Shown here: positions 35,251-46,067 of the stretch, in pieces
Layout: every line of letters begins with the position of its first letter
How positions within the stretch are numbered: the first letter of the stretch is position 1
Assembly (NCBI GenBank): GCA_024114885.1
Contig: CP099428.1
Span: 310,001 to 374,000, forward strand
Reading direction: 5' to 3'
DNA length: 64,000 nucleotides
Origin: Septoria linicola
Taxonomy: Eukaryota; Ascomycota; Dothideomycetes; Mycosphaerellales; Mycosphaerellaceae
Translations under genes and position numbers: made by a program
Notes under the pieces: model-generated
Told to the model about the DNA's origin: nothing
Seen by the model: the letters and a program-made list of their open reading frames with translations, nothing else
Database searches by the model: none

Positions 35251-36852
35251 ATGTCTGTCATACTCTGTACTGGTAGGTCGTCCTTCCGAGGAGTCGGCTT
35301 GTTACGCCCTGATTGCTGATGGTGTCTTACAGCCGGGTATGACCATACCATCCGGTGAGTCTTACGTTCGAATTTTTCGCCTCAACAATGCTCTCGCAAC
35401 CTGGTTCTTTATGTATCCTCGAGTTCTTGAAGACCAAGTGAACTTGTCGAGCTTGCGACAATTACCAGCTTGGGATAGTTAGGGGCCTCACGCGGCCTCG
35501 AATCTGCTTGTGCTGTCGTTCTCAATTCGAGAGTAAAGTCGCGGCGAGCGAAAACTAAAAGACTGAGGACACCAGCATTGCCGCTTGTGTACGAATGACC
35601 AGCTCTCAGTCAACACATCCAGCAAGGTCTGAGGACAGGATCCCGACTGTACTGATTGAGAGGTGGTAATGAGCGTGCGAATGTTCGTGGTTCAGTGCGC
35701 ATCGAATCACAACAGGCTGCATGCGATACTCTGCGCATCGGTGGCTTTACATACGTGGTCATCAATACCTGTATTGCGGAGGTCGATCGGATACAAGTAC
35801 GACTTCCTTCACTAGTACTGACGAATACTTTGCAGGTTCTGGGAGGCTCTCAGCGGCATCTGCTCGCGCACCATTCCGCATCCCGACTCACAGGTCAATC
35901 GACTGTGCATATCACCAGACAAGCGGTTCCTTGCTGCTGCAGGACACCACACTGTCAAACTCTACGACATCAAGTCTACGAATCCAGCAGCCGTGCTGAC
36001 CTTTGAAGGCCACACCGGAAATATCACCGGCGTCGCATTTCACTGCGAAGGCAAATGGATGGTCACATCTTCAGAAGATGGTACGTTGCAAACCTCGAGT
36101 GGAAGGCCTGTCCTCTGACAGAAATTTCAGGAACCGTGAAGATCTGGGACACCCGGAGTGGTCACATACAGCGAAATTATTCACACGGCGTCCCTGTGAA
36201 TGATGTCGTGATCCACCCAAACCAAGGTGAACTGATCTCTTGTGATCGAGGCGGGAATCTCCGGATCTGGGATCTATCGGAGAACAAATGTAGCCATCAG
36301 CTCGTCCCGGAAGAAGACAAGAGTATCGCTTCAGTTACAGTCGCCACTGACGCGACCCTGCTATGTGCTGCAGTTAGCTCCAGCACCAATGGCGCGGTCT
36401 ACGTGTGGCGTCTGGTCACTATCAAGGATATGACCACACTGATTCCAATCACCAAATTCAAAGCTCACGGTACATACATTACCCGTGTTTTGCTGTCGCC
36501 GGATGTACGCAAGCTTGCGACCTGCTCCGCAGATCACACCGCCCGCATCTGGACTGTGGACCTGGACAATGTCTCAGCTCCCGAGGAAACGACCGACGAA
36601 GACGGCGCCGTAGTTCCGACATCTGCTGAGGATCGTACTGGCGCCCTTCCGCTGGAGAACGAACTTGACGGTCACCAGCGCTGGGTGTGGGATTGTGCCT
36701 TCTCCGCCGACTCTGCATACCTCGTTACTGCATGTAGTGATCACTATGCGCGGCTGTGGGAGTTGGCGAGCAAGAACATCATACGACAGTACAACGGGCA
36801 CCACCGTGGTGCCGTGTGCGTTGCACTGAACGATTATTCCGAGACGAGATAA
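35251..36852 (+). CDS. LST8: LST8, WD40 subunit of TOR complexes
   Basis: Exons 35251-35272, 35333-35354, 35836-36080 and 36131-36852 give 336 residues. The start MSVILCTAGYDHTIRFWEALSG and the ending QYNGHHRGAVCVALND are the Lst8/GbetaL hallmarks. Seven WD40 blades follow in between: GHHTVKLYD, EDGTVKIWD, RGGNLRIWD, GAVYVWR, DHTARIW and DHYARLWE mark the D strands. A mainly acidic insert of about 40 residues (SAPEETTDEDGAVVPTSAEDRTG) lies between blades five and six, longer than in yeast. Lst8 stabilises the Tor kinase domain in TORC1 and TORC2. The first two exons are only 22 nt each and the third intron is 481 nt, very long for this genome; both are required to keep the conserved N-terminus in frame. 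Confidence 0.95.
35355..35835 (+). other. 481-nt third intron of LST8
   Basis: The donor GTGAGT follows ACCATCCG and the acceptor TTTGCAG precedes GTTCTGGGAGG, with a TACTGAC branch site about 20 bases upstream. Most introns in the window are 45-60 nt. No exon with good splice sites was seen inside it. Confidence 0.8.
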
Positions 36853-37153
36853 TCGGTCTATCCGATGCGCAATGGGAAACGAATTGCATGATAAGGCGTT
36901 TAAGGATCACTGCTTGATTCTGGCTTCTATGACGAGGTGCCCGACTAGATGGTGTGGTACGAGACCATGACACAGGAGCATCTTATTGCTGCATTCAGCT
37001 AGATCGTGGTGCTACATGACCACGCACTTGCAAGCCGCAAGACAGACAGCTCCGTGGCAAATGCACCTTTCACTACTGACATTTTTCTCCTGGAGGCTTC
37101 CGCTAGCAGTGGCCATATCTCGAAGACCTTCCAGCACTAACGCGATGCCACAT
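36853..37153. other. Spacer between convergent LST8 and metalloprotease
   Basis: About 300 bases holding both 3' ends; nothing else seen. Confidence 0.5.
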
Positions 37154-38136
37154 CTACCAGTTGCGAACAGCCTTGAGCTTCCTCCACCAGTCGCGAAGCA
37201 TCCACGCATCAAATTCGGTCACCTGCATTGCGCTGCCAGCCATCATGATGAAATTGGTCTGTCCTTCTGGCACCCAGTCGTAGAAATCTGCAAACCGTGT
37301 CAGCAGGGCTCACGATCTCCAGACGAATGCAAACCTACCGAGCAGTCCAAAGCCATGGCCCATCTCGTGGAGCAGAATGTGAACATTCTCGTCCTCGACT
37401 GTCTCCAAGAAATAGTCTGGACCCAATTCCTGGCCCCAGTTGCCGCCGAAGCCACCCATTTGGCCTTCGAGACTGTCGTCAAGCCAAAGGCTAATGTCGT
37501 AGCGGCTGTCTGCACCGCCTGGGCAAGTATCGAGATAATCTGCATCGTTGAGATGAGCTCCGCGGTAGCAGGCTGTGTTGCACTCTGGCACTCCGTCGGC
37601 GTCTGTGCTAGTGTAGATATCGATGTCTGATGTGTCGCCCTCCAAAAGAGATTTGTCTTTGACGGCGTAGCCGACTACGTTGACTTCAGTGGAGGTCAGA
37701 GGAAACCCATCGAAGTCAACGAGGACATCGACCTGGACGGTGTTAGCTGGTTTCATCCTCAGAAGTCGCGTGACTTGAGCGTGGAGTTGTCACTAACCCA
37801 TTTCTCCAGACTCCTTTGCAGAGCGCTTGCAGTCTTGGTCCGGTTCGCCTCGGTGGAGGTGTAATCGGTGTTCCACCTGACACAGTAGTTGATACTACCA
37901 TTGTTGGCCATCAACTGGTCAAGAATCCAGTCCTTGTTATCAGACCAGCCGGCGTTCTCCTTCACCGTCTGCTTCCACACCTGATCGAGAGCGGTCTCCA
38001 TGCCTGAAGGAGGGTTCCATGCTGTAGCTTCAGGGATCGCGCCTGAAGCAGCGCTAGTCGTGCGCAGGAGAAGTTCTGCAAGAGGATGCGCCAGCGCACC
38101 AAATGCTAGACACGAGAAAAGAAGGAATTGAGACAT
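37154..38136 (-). CDS. Secreted zinc metalloprotease, HExxHxxGxxD type
   Basis: Exons 38136-37794, 37746-37339 and 37287-37154 give 294 residues. The N-terminus is a signal peptide (MSQFLLFSCLAFGALAHP). The zinc site reads HEMGHGFGLLD at residues 241-251: two histidines, catalytic Glu242, the Met-Gly between them, and an Asp as likely third ligand. That Asp is completed across the last intron. The exon after it supplies FYDWVPEGQTNFIMMAGSAMQVTEFDAWMLRDWW; its MMAG may form the Met-turn of a metzincin-like fold. Cys residues in TACYRGAH...DTCPGG suggest one disulfide. HExxHxxGxxD is the snapalysin-type ligand set, so this may be a fungal zincin of that kind; substrate unknown. Likely extracellular. 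Confidence 0.85.
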
Positions 38137-38453
38137 GGCTAGGATCTCTGAATAATGAGCGTGGAAAGGAAAGAATGCTGTGTCAATGCGCTTGAATGGA
38201 AAGGCTGTGGTGAAGACAAAATACGACTACTTAAGCTATGCAGGATCAACCGGCACTCTATTGAATCTGAACTACCAAAGGGTTGATGGTTTGAAGTAGA
38301 AGTGCTGCTCCGCTGCAGACACTTTGACGGTTTCATGTTGACGGGATTCTGTTATAGGCGAAGGAAGCGAGATGGACTCGATTTCTTGGCATTCGTGGTT
38401 ACGCACAAATCTGTGAGGCAACACCTCCCAGCTTTAGCAGAACGTCTTTTTTG
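38137..38453. other. Spacer between two minus-strand secreted-protein genes
   Basis: 317 bases; likely promoter of the metalloprotease and terminator of the orphan. No motif called. Confidence 0.5.
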
Positions 38454-39329
38454 CTAGCATTTGCCTGCCCATAGGTAGTCGCCAGAGTACGGGATCTTAC
38501 CAAAGACTGAATCAGTACAGCTGTCCAATGGCTTTTTCCCACACTTGCGAAATTTGTCTCTCATAAGTTGTTTGTGCGTCGCTTTCCTTCCTGCGCAAGT
38601 CCTCAGCCAGTCCTCACTTTCCGCGTCATAGGTCTTGTTAAGGTTGACCTCGTAGGGCGGCATCAAATGTTGCGTTTGGTGATATGTCTGATTCTTTGGT
38701 CCATACCGCAGGATCCCTGACGCTTTCCAGTGCTCGGGAGGTCCGCGACCATCCTCTTCCAAAGCTTCCAGCTCTTTTGCAGTGTAGCAATCTGCCAATA
38801 CAGACTTGCCTCCGTGCGCATGGATGCATACATCTGACTGCTCATCTGTGAACTTCACCACTCGAGAACAATCCTTGCAGTCGAACTCCGAGAAAATGGT
38901 GATGTTGCACCTTTGTATTGGCTTGAGCAAGTTCTTGGTCTGCTCAGGTGGTAGCTGCCAGTATATAGCTTCGTTTATGTAATCTCCTGGATGCTCGGCA
39001 CGATCGATGTCTGCTGCGGTAACAATAGGATCATATCTCAGGTCGTCGAGGAGCTTCTTCTTGCTCTTCTTGGCGTTCTCGACTTCGTCGCTAAAGTTTA
39101 GGCAGCGCTCGACTTGTACTGCATGAGTCCGAAGTTCTGCAGCCGAAGAGGAATTATGTTTGCAGCCGGAGTAGCGTATGAGGCGGATCACTGGATAGAG
39201 CTGATTGGGCCAACGGTTGCGAGAAGATAACGGACGAGCGTTGTCTTCGTGTGCACCCCGAAGTAGTGGGTTGCCAAGTGCACTCAGGAGGAGACTCGCG
39301 CAGCTGAGCACAGAAATAATGAACTGCAT
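38454..39329 (-). CDS. Secreted Cys-containing orphan protein
   Basis: An intronless frame of 291 residues with a clear signal peptide (MQFIISVLSCASLLLSALGNP). The mature part has about a dozen cysteines, several in close pairs (FDCKDCSR, near the middle) and near the end (RTCAG, KCGKKPLDSCTD, ending AGKC), plus N-glycosylation sites (NHSS-like and NITIF). It is rich in charged residues and has no family I recognise. Size, signal and cysteines fit a secreted effector or an extracellular enzyme accessory, but no function is claimed. It follows the protease gene on the same strand. Confidence 0.7.
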   Translation of the reverse strand: MQFIISVLSCASLLLSALGNPLLRGAHEDNARPLSSRNRWPNQLYPVIRLIRYSGCKHNSSSAAELRTHAVQVERCLNFSDEVENAKKSKKKLLDDLRYDPIVTAADIDRAEHPGDYINEAIYWQLPPEQTKNLLKPIQRCNITIFSEFDCKDCSRVVKFTDEQSDVCIHAHGGKSVLADCYTAKELEALEEDGRGPPEHWKASGILRYGPKNQTYHQTQHLMPPYEVNLNKTYDAESEDWLRTCAGRKATHKQLMRDKFRKCGKKPLDSCTDSVFGKIPYSGDYLWAGKC

Positions 39330-39722
39330 GGTTTCAGAAGTGCTCGACGTGCTTGGTTACTCATTCCATGTCGGAAGATGCGACCGATCTTCAGACGTTG
39401 ATTTCTGCCTGCGTGGTTGAGCCAAGCCATACATCGGGTCGCGTGCCCGTAAGCGTATCTCAAAGACGCGGTACTGGCCAGACCCGCCACGCAGCAGGCA
39501 AATCTGCCATGTGTCGCGCGTGTAAATGACCTTGGCACTCAGTTGACGCTCAGACTCAGCTCACTCGACGACATACAGATACCAAAGCGAGCGCTCTTTC
39601 ACACGCGCGGATCCAAGGGCCATGTGTTCACCTCATACAATGGATGCCTTTGACCGTGTTTCTTGTGGGCTTGTTGAAACCCAGACTGCTGGAAGCCAAG
39701 CATCCTTCACGCATAGAGCAAG
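39330..39722. promoter_or_regulatory. Divergent spacer upstream of two orphan genes
   Basis: 393 bases between the minus-strand secreted orphan and the plus-strand orphan at 39723. No motif is supported. Confidence 0.4.
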
Positions 39723-40511
39723 ATGTGTGCGAGCCTGAGGGACACCATCAGCAGTCTACTTGGCCACGACGATAACTCGAAGATGCTCTGCTCGAAAGTC
39801 AGCATGTCGCTCAAAGCCCGCCCACGCCTGATGTCGGATGCGGAGGTCCAGGCTGCAATGATGAAAGATCTTACAAGCTTGCGGGCTGATCTTGCTGTTG
39901 ATGAATCACAACGCACTTTACCACGCACTCACGACCAAGGCAGACTATCGCTACCATGTTCACTGCCCGGGTCGCCACGGCGAATGCCAAGAACCGAGTC
40001 GACCGGAAGTTTTGAATCTGATGGCGACACTATTGTGCCCGAAAGCTACGATATCGACAAGAGGATCGATGACATGACAGCTACAATCCATCAGTATAGA
40101 CTGCTAGCAGTTGATCGCGCTCAAAGCATTCGTTCGTTGGTCTATCTGACCGAAAAACAGTTTCTCGGCCAGGCACAGCCCAGATTGCAGTGCCAGAACG
40201 GGCGAATACAGCGATTTGTGCCTCAGCGACCGGACAGCAGCAGGAGTCTTGATAGGCGGTACGGAACGGCGCCAAAGTTGTCAACAATCGCCGAAGAGAC
40301 TCCAGAGAAGACTGTTGGCCATGAATCGCTGGGCTGTAAGGCAGCGTACGCTACAGGCAATACCATGATGACGCTGAATCTTGATACATTCCTCGAAGCC
40401 GTCCCTCTGAGGAAGTTGGAGGCGGTCGTGCGAGCTCGCAGGGCAAGGTTGAGTGCAGTGGTATTTGTGCCCAAGCCTAGCAAGATTCCGAGGTGGCGAA
40501 AGCGAGGCTGA
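39723..40511 (+). CDS. Hypothetical protein, 262 residues
   Basis: A single uninterrupted frame. The N-terminal half is hydrophilic and helical (MKDLTSLRADLAVDESQ), then Ser/Pro/Arg-rich (LPGSPRRMPRTESTGSFESDGDTIVPES). The C-terminus is basic (KLEAVVRARRARLSAVVFVPKPSKIPRWRKRG) and could be a nuclear-localisation or nucleic-acid contact region. No domain is recognised. It is the longest frame in its neighbourhood; the opposite strand also has open frames, so support is moderate. Confidence 0.5.
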   Translation: MCASLRDTISSLLGHDDNSKMLCSKVSMSLKARPRLMSDAEVQAAMMKDLTSLRADLAVDESQRTLPRTHDQGRLSLPCSLPGSPRRMPRTESTGSFESDGDTIVPESYDIDKRIDDMTATIHQYRLLAVDRAQSIRSLVYLTEKQFLGQAQPRLQCQNGRIQRFVPQRPDSSRSLDRRYGTAPKLSTIAEETPEKTVGHESLGCKAAYATGNTMMTLNLDTFLEAVPLRKLEAVVRARRARLSAVVFVPKPSKIPRWRKRG

Positions 40512-41736
40512 TCCGCCAAGCGACAAGGTCTTTGCTTACCGGGATATTATCATACATCGTCGCTGTAGTTCTGCCTCGCCCGTGAGCTCTCATGTTGAGG
40601 AGGTATGGTGAGGAGTTACAGCTCGAATGGTCTTCCCCTGGAATCATTACCAAGTGAGGAATCTGGAGGCCTGACAAGAGCGGACGGCCTTGGGAGAATT
40701 GGTGTGAAGGGCAGAGACCGACTACGAGCTCGAAAAGTCTGACATTGCGGTAGATGCAAGTCGAATGAGGATGACAGATCTACGAAAGATCTCCGGTGAA
40801 GCTAGTGTTCTCGCACGAAGCACGCAGCATGAGGCAGACAAAGTTTTTTGGCCCGCCTCGATCAGGCACAGAGTCGAGTGGCGATGATACGTCCGTGGAC
40901 TTTCATCAGAAGCATAAAAGCATCACCGCTATAACGTTGCGGCAGGAAAGGAGGCCGGCATGTTTCGCGGCCTCAGCCTTAGAGCGGACTGATGTCGGCA
41001 GATCTTGCGTTTCGCCTTTCGGCATGTTTTAGAGCGAGATTTTCGATAGTGCCCGCAGCGCATGGCCGCCGCAAGTCCATAGCGAATCTAGAATCTTCGG
41101 AGTAGAATCCAGCTCATCGTACACTACTTCTTGTGCCGTCAATCTTTGCCTGCCGAGCAAGTTTCTAGCAGCCCCAAGTGGTCTACACTTCTGCGCGTGC
41201 TCTCACATCATCGTAGAGTGGCAAAGGTGAACTGCAGCGGAGAGCCTTGTCGAATCTGCCATCACCAAACAGCTCTGCCGCCGACGGACGGTGTGACATC
41301 GGTACCTGAGAAGGACTCGTGAAAGGCTGTGTGTTTGTGGGAGAAGAACGAGCGAGCACAATGGTTAGCTGGTAATCGAGTTTTGATGTGGCGTTGAATC
41401 TTCAGGGCTGCTCGGATCTGACCGAACGTTGACCTCCTTCTGGATCTGCTCAGGCGAGACTATGACACTTCCATCGACATCACGACAAATTTCTCTCCAA
41501 AGCTTCAGCAGACATCAGCGCTTGTCGCTCAGTGCTGCTCTGGTGTCAGATCGAGACGCCTCCACGATGTTGACCATGATAGCGTGGCCGGCAGAGATTT
41601 GCAGTCTCAAATGCCGCTACAGCTGATGACAATGGTATAAGTATGCCATGAGGTTGTAGTAGAGCACCCCAAGCAACCCACCAAACCATCTCGTTCCACC
41701 CAACACTCTTTCGATTCCCTGCTTACATCGCTCATC
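40512..41736. other. Intergenic, promoter side of the GH5 gene
   Basis: 1.2 kb without a convincing gene. The right end carries a TATA-like element (see 41636) and a C/A-rich leader. Confidence 0.5.
41636..41642 (+). promoter_or_regulatory. TATA-like box of the GH5 gene
   Basis: TATAAGT lies about 100 bases before the ATG at 41737 and is followed by a C/A/T-rich leader without ATG-rich noise, a common fungal arrangement. Confidence 0.5.
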
Positions 41737-43145
41737 ATGCGTATCCAATCTGCCCTTGTCCTGGGCCTTGCTGCCTCAACTCAAGCCGCACCTGTGCCTG
41801 GCCTGATTGGGGATCTCTTTGCTGGCATCCAGGCATCTGTCAACAACGTTGTCACGACTGTCACCTCACAAGTCAAGTCTGCGAATGCTCTGGCCGATGC
41901 CGTGGCTAAGCTTGGCGTCATGCTGAGGACAGACGGGAGCAAGGCCGGCAGCAAATTCAGTTCCAACCAGTTCGTGTTTAACGAGATCGCCACCATCAAG
42001 AAGATCATCCATGATATTATCTGGGCGAAGCAAGGCAGGAGCTTCGTAAACTGGACGACATACAAAGCGAATGGTGTCAACTTGGGCGCATGGCTTGAAC
42101 AGGAGCAGAACTACGACCTGGCCTGGTGGGCTGCCAACGTCGGCAACAACTACATCGATGAATGGTCTTGGTGCCAGGCAGTCGGTTTCGCGACATGTGG
42201 TCCAAAGCTCGAGGCTCGGTACAACTCCTTCATCACCCAGGCCGACATTGACAAGATGGGCAAACTTGGCATCAACACTTTGAGAATCCCAACTACCTAC
42301 GCTGCTTGGGTCAAGGTGCCAGGCAGTCAGCTATACACCGGTGGTCAGCAAGCTGCACTCGCCAACGTTGTCAATTACGCGATCGACAAGTACAACATGC
42401 ACGTCATCATCGGTCTTCACTCCCTCCCAGGAGGTGTGAACACCCTGGGCATCGGCGAAGCCTTCGGCCACGACGCTTGGTTCTTCAATGCCACCAACCT
42501 CGACTACTCTTTCCGAGCTATCGACTCCGTGCTTAACTTCATCAAGGCCTCCAACCGACAGTACGCCTTCACCATCGCACCAATCAACGAGCCTTCGGAC
42601 AACTTCGCTGGCTTTACGACACCAGCCGGCCTGACCACAAACGGCGGCAACTGGATTAACACTTACATGAACGGTGTCCTCTCTCGCATCGGCAAAGTCG
42701 ACAAGCGCATTCCACTCATGCTTCAGGACGCTTTCTTCTCTGAGCAGCACTGGAGCCCATTCTACCCAGCGGGCACAAACATGGTCATTGACAGCCACAT
42801 CTACTTTTTCGCCGCTGCCGGTGCCTACTCGCAGTACGTTGCACCAGCCTTTGTGGTCAAGCCAAATTCGTCGGCCAAGGTGATGGCAAGTTCCCTGTGT
42901 TCATCGGAGAATGGTCGCTCCAGTCGCTGTACAACAACACTTTGGCCTACCGCAAGACTCTGTACGATACTCAGGTCTACGCGTACAACAAGTATGCCTC
43001 TGGCGGCGCCTTCTGGAACTACCGCATGCTCAATGATGTCGACACTGTTGATGGCGAGGGCAAGCTGCAGGATTACTGGTCATGGAGCGGGCTTGCCGAC
43101 GCTGGCATTCCTTCGGCAACGGGCGTGAATGGAAGCTATTGCTAG
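41737..43145 (+). pseudogene. GH5 exo-beta-1,3-glucanase, frameshifted near 42850
   Basis: The protein starts with a signal peptide (MRIQSALVLGLAASTQA). The catalytic domain contains GVNLGAWLEQE, INTLRIPTTYAAW, GLHSLPGG and the proton-donor motif INEPSDNF with Glu285. At about 42848-42852 the frame slips: the expected CGQAK...GKFPVFIGEWS is encoded one base out of step, as if one base had been lost in CAGCCTTTGTGG. The nucleophile Glu (in IGEWS, codon 42909-42911) and the end GGAFWNYRMLND... to GSYC lie only in the second frame. As read, the product lacks the nucleophile and would be inactive. No intron explains the slip. It is otherwise intact, so a recent mutation or a sequencing error are both possible. 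The normal role is trimming beta-1,3-glucan in the wall or feeding on it. Confidence 0.85.
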
Positions 43146-43791
43146 ATGTCAACCTTTTCTTTGTTGTGTGTATATGTATGATGGAGAATGAACGTCGAGA
43201 TAGATTATAGACATGAGGATAGAATTAAATGTTTCCACTACAACCCCGTCAGCAGGACCTTTTTTCAGTTTGACGAGCTCTGTGCAAGACGGTGCGATAG
43301 AGACGATCAGGTCGCGACGGTTGTACTGTCCTTCAATCTTTCTGATATCGACTATTATTCAGCCCAAAACTGGGCTCCTGCTCGCGGTTGAGCCCTTATC
43401 AACATGTGCATGAGAAGAGAAGGCTAGCCCTGATGCCCTGACATTGCGGAGCTTCTTGCTTGCTCCATCTCCATCATGTCGAGGGTCTTGACGCTTCACA
43501 ATGTTCATCCTCACGCCGCGCTCAAAGTCCAGCGTCGTTTGTAGCGAATGGACAGCATTGAATTTCACATGCAGGCGCACAGACCTTAGGCACGCTTGCA
43601 TCTGCCACTGGCATAAATGTTTCCATCTTCAACTTCCTCTTACTACCATCAACAACTGCGACTTGCACCACTCCTGCAACATATCGACAGCTTGAAGTAC
43701 TCGACGGGCATCCGCCGCTTGGCTGTAAGTAAATCCCTGTTGAAATGCTCAGCCCTTCGGCACCACTAATCACAAGCAGCTCAACGTCAAA
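43146..43791. other. Intergenic, no gene recognised
   Basis: 646 bases holding the end of the GH5 gene and the promoter of the next small gene; only short shadow frames. Confidence 0.5.
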
Positions 43792-44334
43792 ATGGCAGCG
43801 AACGATCAGAAGACTCTTCAAGAGCTCCTCGAGTCTTTGCCGCCGGAGCTCTTTGTCAAAGTCTATGACTATGTCTTTGTCCTGCCAGAGGCTCGACGGG
43901 ATATTCCATTCCCAGTCGTCCAGCTTACCGAGTCTTACCGTCCACCAAAATACCTGCAGATCAACGCAGAGACTCGCAAACACAACCAAGCTCGCTACTA
44001 CGCTGAAACGCTCTTCGTTGCCCCCAGCACACGCTTGGCCAACGAGATTCTAGCAAGCGTGAACGCAGAGAGCAAGCAGCGCATACTCGACCAAAGATTC
44101 AGTGGGTTTAGTGGTATTATCATCGACAATGAGCAAGAGCGACGGTTACAGGATGCTCAAGATGTGGGGTCTCGACACGTATTGTCCGATATCAAGGAGG
44201 CGATCATCGACATGCAGGTGTGTAGATGGTCCTACGGCACTGACTGACATGTAACTAACTCCTGCAAACAGCGAGTCATGCTTGGGGCGATGAAAGTTCA
44301 TCTCATGTCGGTGGACAACAACCCTTTCTGGTAG
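43792..44334 (+). CDS. Small lineage-specific protein, F-box-like N-terminus
   Basis: Exons 43792-44217 and 44272-44334 give 162 residues. The start LQELLESLPPELFVKVYDYVFV resembles the LPxEL... helix of the abundant fungal proteins of unknown function that often begin with an F-box-like helix. SYRPPKYLQINAETRKHNQARYYAETLFVAPSTRLANEIL follows, as in that family. The splice removes a 54-nt intron (donor GTGTGT, branch CTAACT) and ends in NNPFW. The start has a good context (GTCAAAATGGCA). The function is unknown; these families are expanded in Dothideomycetes. Confidence 0.75.
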
Positions 44335-45516
44335 AGGGTTTGTCGTAGGGAGGCGCAGGGAAGCGATTTGGACGCATTGCTGTTCTGCAATGGGAGACTC
44401 TCGCGGACTGGCTATGATTGAGCAAATGCACAGCGCACCGCGATTACGTGGTAGAAGCAGAGGCTGTACGACTACACGGGCTTGCAACGAGGACTTTGTT
44501 CTCTGACCACAGATTTGGAAATAGCTGAACAGTGTGCTGGGCGTTGACAGACCCGAGCACATGCAAAAGTTCACATGAGTCCGCAGTCTGAGATATGTTC
44601 CTCGTATGATTGCGTCCTGTGGATGAAAGGATGCCTTTTCGAGTCCCGGGCAAAGTGTGGTAGTCGTCTCGCGTTGGGATTGCCAGATTAACCCTTACGT
44701 GATGTTCGTTCAGTATTGTTCCGTCTGTCATCCCGATCGTCCATGGCCCGCACGACGCCAGTGTGCGTTACAGCCCATTTCGAGGGCCGCGATGGTAAAT
44801 CGATTGTGAAATATATCCCCATGGCCGAGCATGCCGGATAAACCATTCGCAGTGCCAATTTCTCACGTCTTGCTTGCGGCCCTCGGTGCTCACCGTCTGT
44901 CTATAGGGAAGTCTCATGATTACCGCCCCTGGCATCGAACTTGGTCATCGCCGGGCCGTGCGTGTGACAGTATTTCTCCAGATTATCCTAGCGTGGCTGT
45001 GTTGTAAGACGCTGAGTAGTTCTACGTCGTCGACTTTCGACTCTGTGACGCATCTTGGCAACTCCTCCAATCACGACCATGAACCTCCTTCTCTCTCAAC
45101 TTCGCCTACCACGTACACCTTCGTACCGCGATCCTTCGAAGGATGCGACAAAAGGTCATGCGGCCAAGTACTATGCCTCAGATGACGTCTGCACAGCCCT
45201 ACACAAAGAGCTCGTGTTGCCATGTGCCGGTACGCTCTGCTGCGCCATGGCCCGGTCGATCTCCTTCCTACTTCATGAAGCAGAGCAGATGGTGCTGCAA
45301 AGATAGCGCTCTAAACGACGATATATATGTGTATTGAGGTAGGCCGATGATAACCTTGCAACTTTGCAATCGAGCTTGAGAGAGTATCACTTCTGTACCA
45401 CCTGAAAAGCACATTCCTGGTAGCGAAAGCGAACGCCTCTCACACTACGCAAGCCACCAGCTGAGCAACGCGATCCGAGCCTCAGAAGCACATATATCAG
45501 CTGAGAAGCTCTGTCC
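44335..45516. other. Intergenic, no gene recognised
   Basis: 1.2 kb of short overlapping frames. A + frame at about 45055-45306 has a few cysteines (DVCTALHKELVLPCAGTLCC) but no signal peptide or splice context, so it is not called. Confidence 0.45.
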
Positions 45517-45951
45517 ATGAGCAATTCAAACCTCCTCGCACCTCATCCTGAACGCGAAGCCGCCAACCTCAGTACCCCAAAGATCAAAGAACAAATCGAC
45601 GCACTCCGCGAAGCAAACATGTCTGCACGCAAAGATCCTCCCGGCACAATGGGCTCTGGCGGCTCAAGCTGGAACGACTCTGGCTTCGCTTTCGCGCCCA
45701 ATACCAACACGCTCGACGAGCAGGCTATGCCGTCGGACAAAGCTGCTGCTGCCAGAGCAAAGAGCGCGCAAGTCATGGCTGCGCTGAAGAGTGGAGAGCC
45801 TGGAGCAGCGGATAAAGCCATGGGCGATAACGATGGTAGGTCCGCTGCGGCAGGTCTCACACCGATGGGTGGTCCAAAGGGTTGGATTCAGAAGCTGAAG
45901 GGCAGGAAGAAGAGTACGGGAGAGGTCAAGGACGATGGTATTGTGAGGTAG
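45517..45951 (+). CDS. Small hydrophilic hypothetical protein
   Basis: A single exon of 144 residues rich in Ala, Gly, Ser and Lys. Segments: PEREAANLSTPKIKEQIDALREANMSARKD (helical), an Asn/Ser/Gly-rich middle, an Ala-rich helix (DKAAAARAKSAQVMAALKSGEPG), and a basic end (GWIQKLKGRKKSTGEVKDDG). No known domain. Composition recalls intrinsically disordered stress-type proteins, which is only a resemblance. It lies convergent to the GH92 gene, 116 bases away. Confidence 0.6.
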   Translation: MSNSNLLAPHPEREAANLSTPKIKEQIDALREANMSARKDPPGTMGSGGSSWNDSGFAFAPNTNTLDEQAMPSDKAAAARAKSAQVMAALKSGEPGAADKAMGDNDGRSAAAGLTPMGGPKGWIQKLKGRKKSTGEVKDDGIVR

Positions 45952-46067
45952 TGAGGATTGAGAGAAGGGGAACCATATCACGAAGTATGAAGTTACGAAA
46001 GTGAGAACGAGTGTACGCGTGTTTCAATACGAAACGTATGAAGTTAGCGAACATTTGCTTCTATCCT

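Noticed and set aside
36986..37630. 214-codon + strand frame opposite the metalloprotease
   Set aside because: The minus strand carries a signal peptide, a zinc motif and coherent introns; the plus frame is its shadow.
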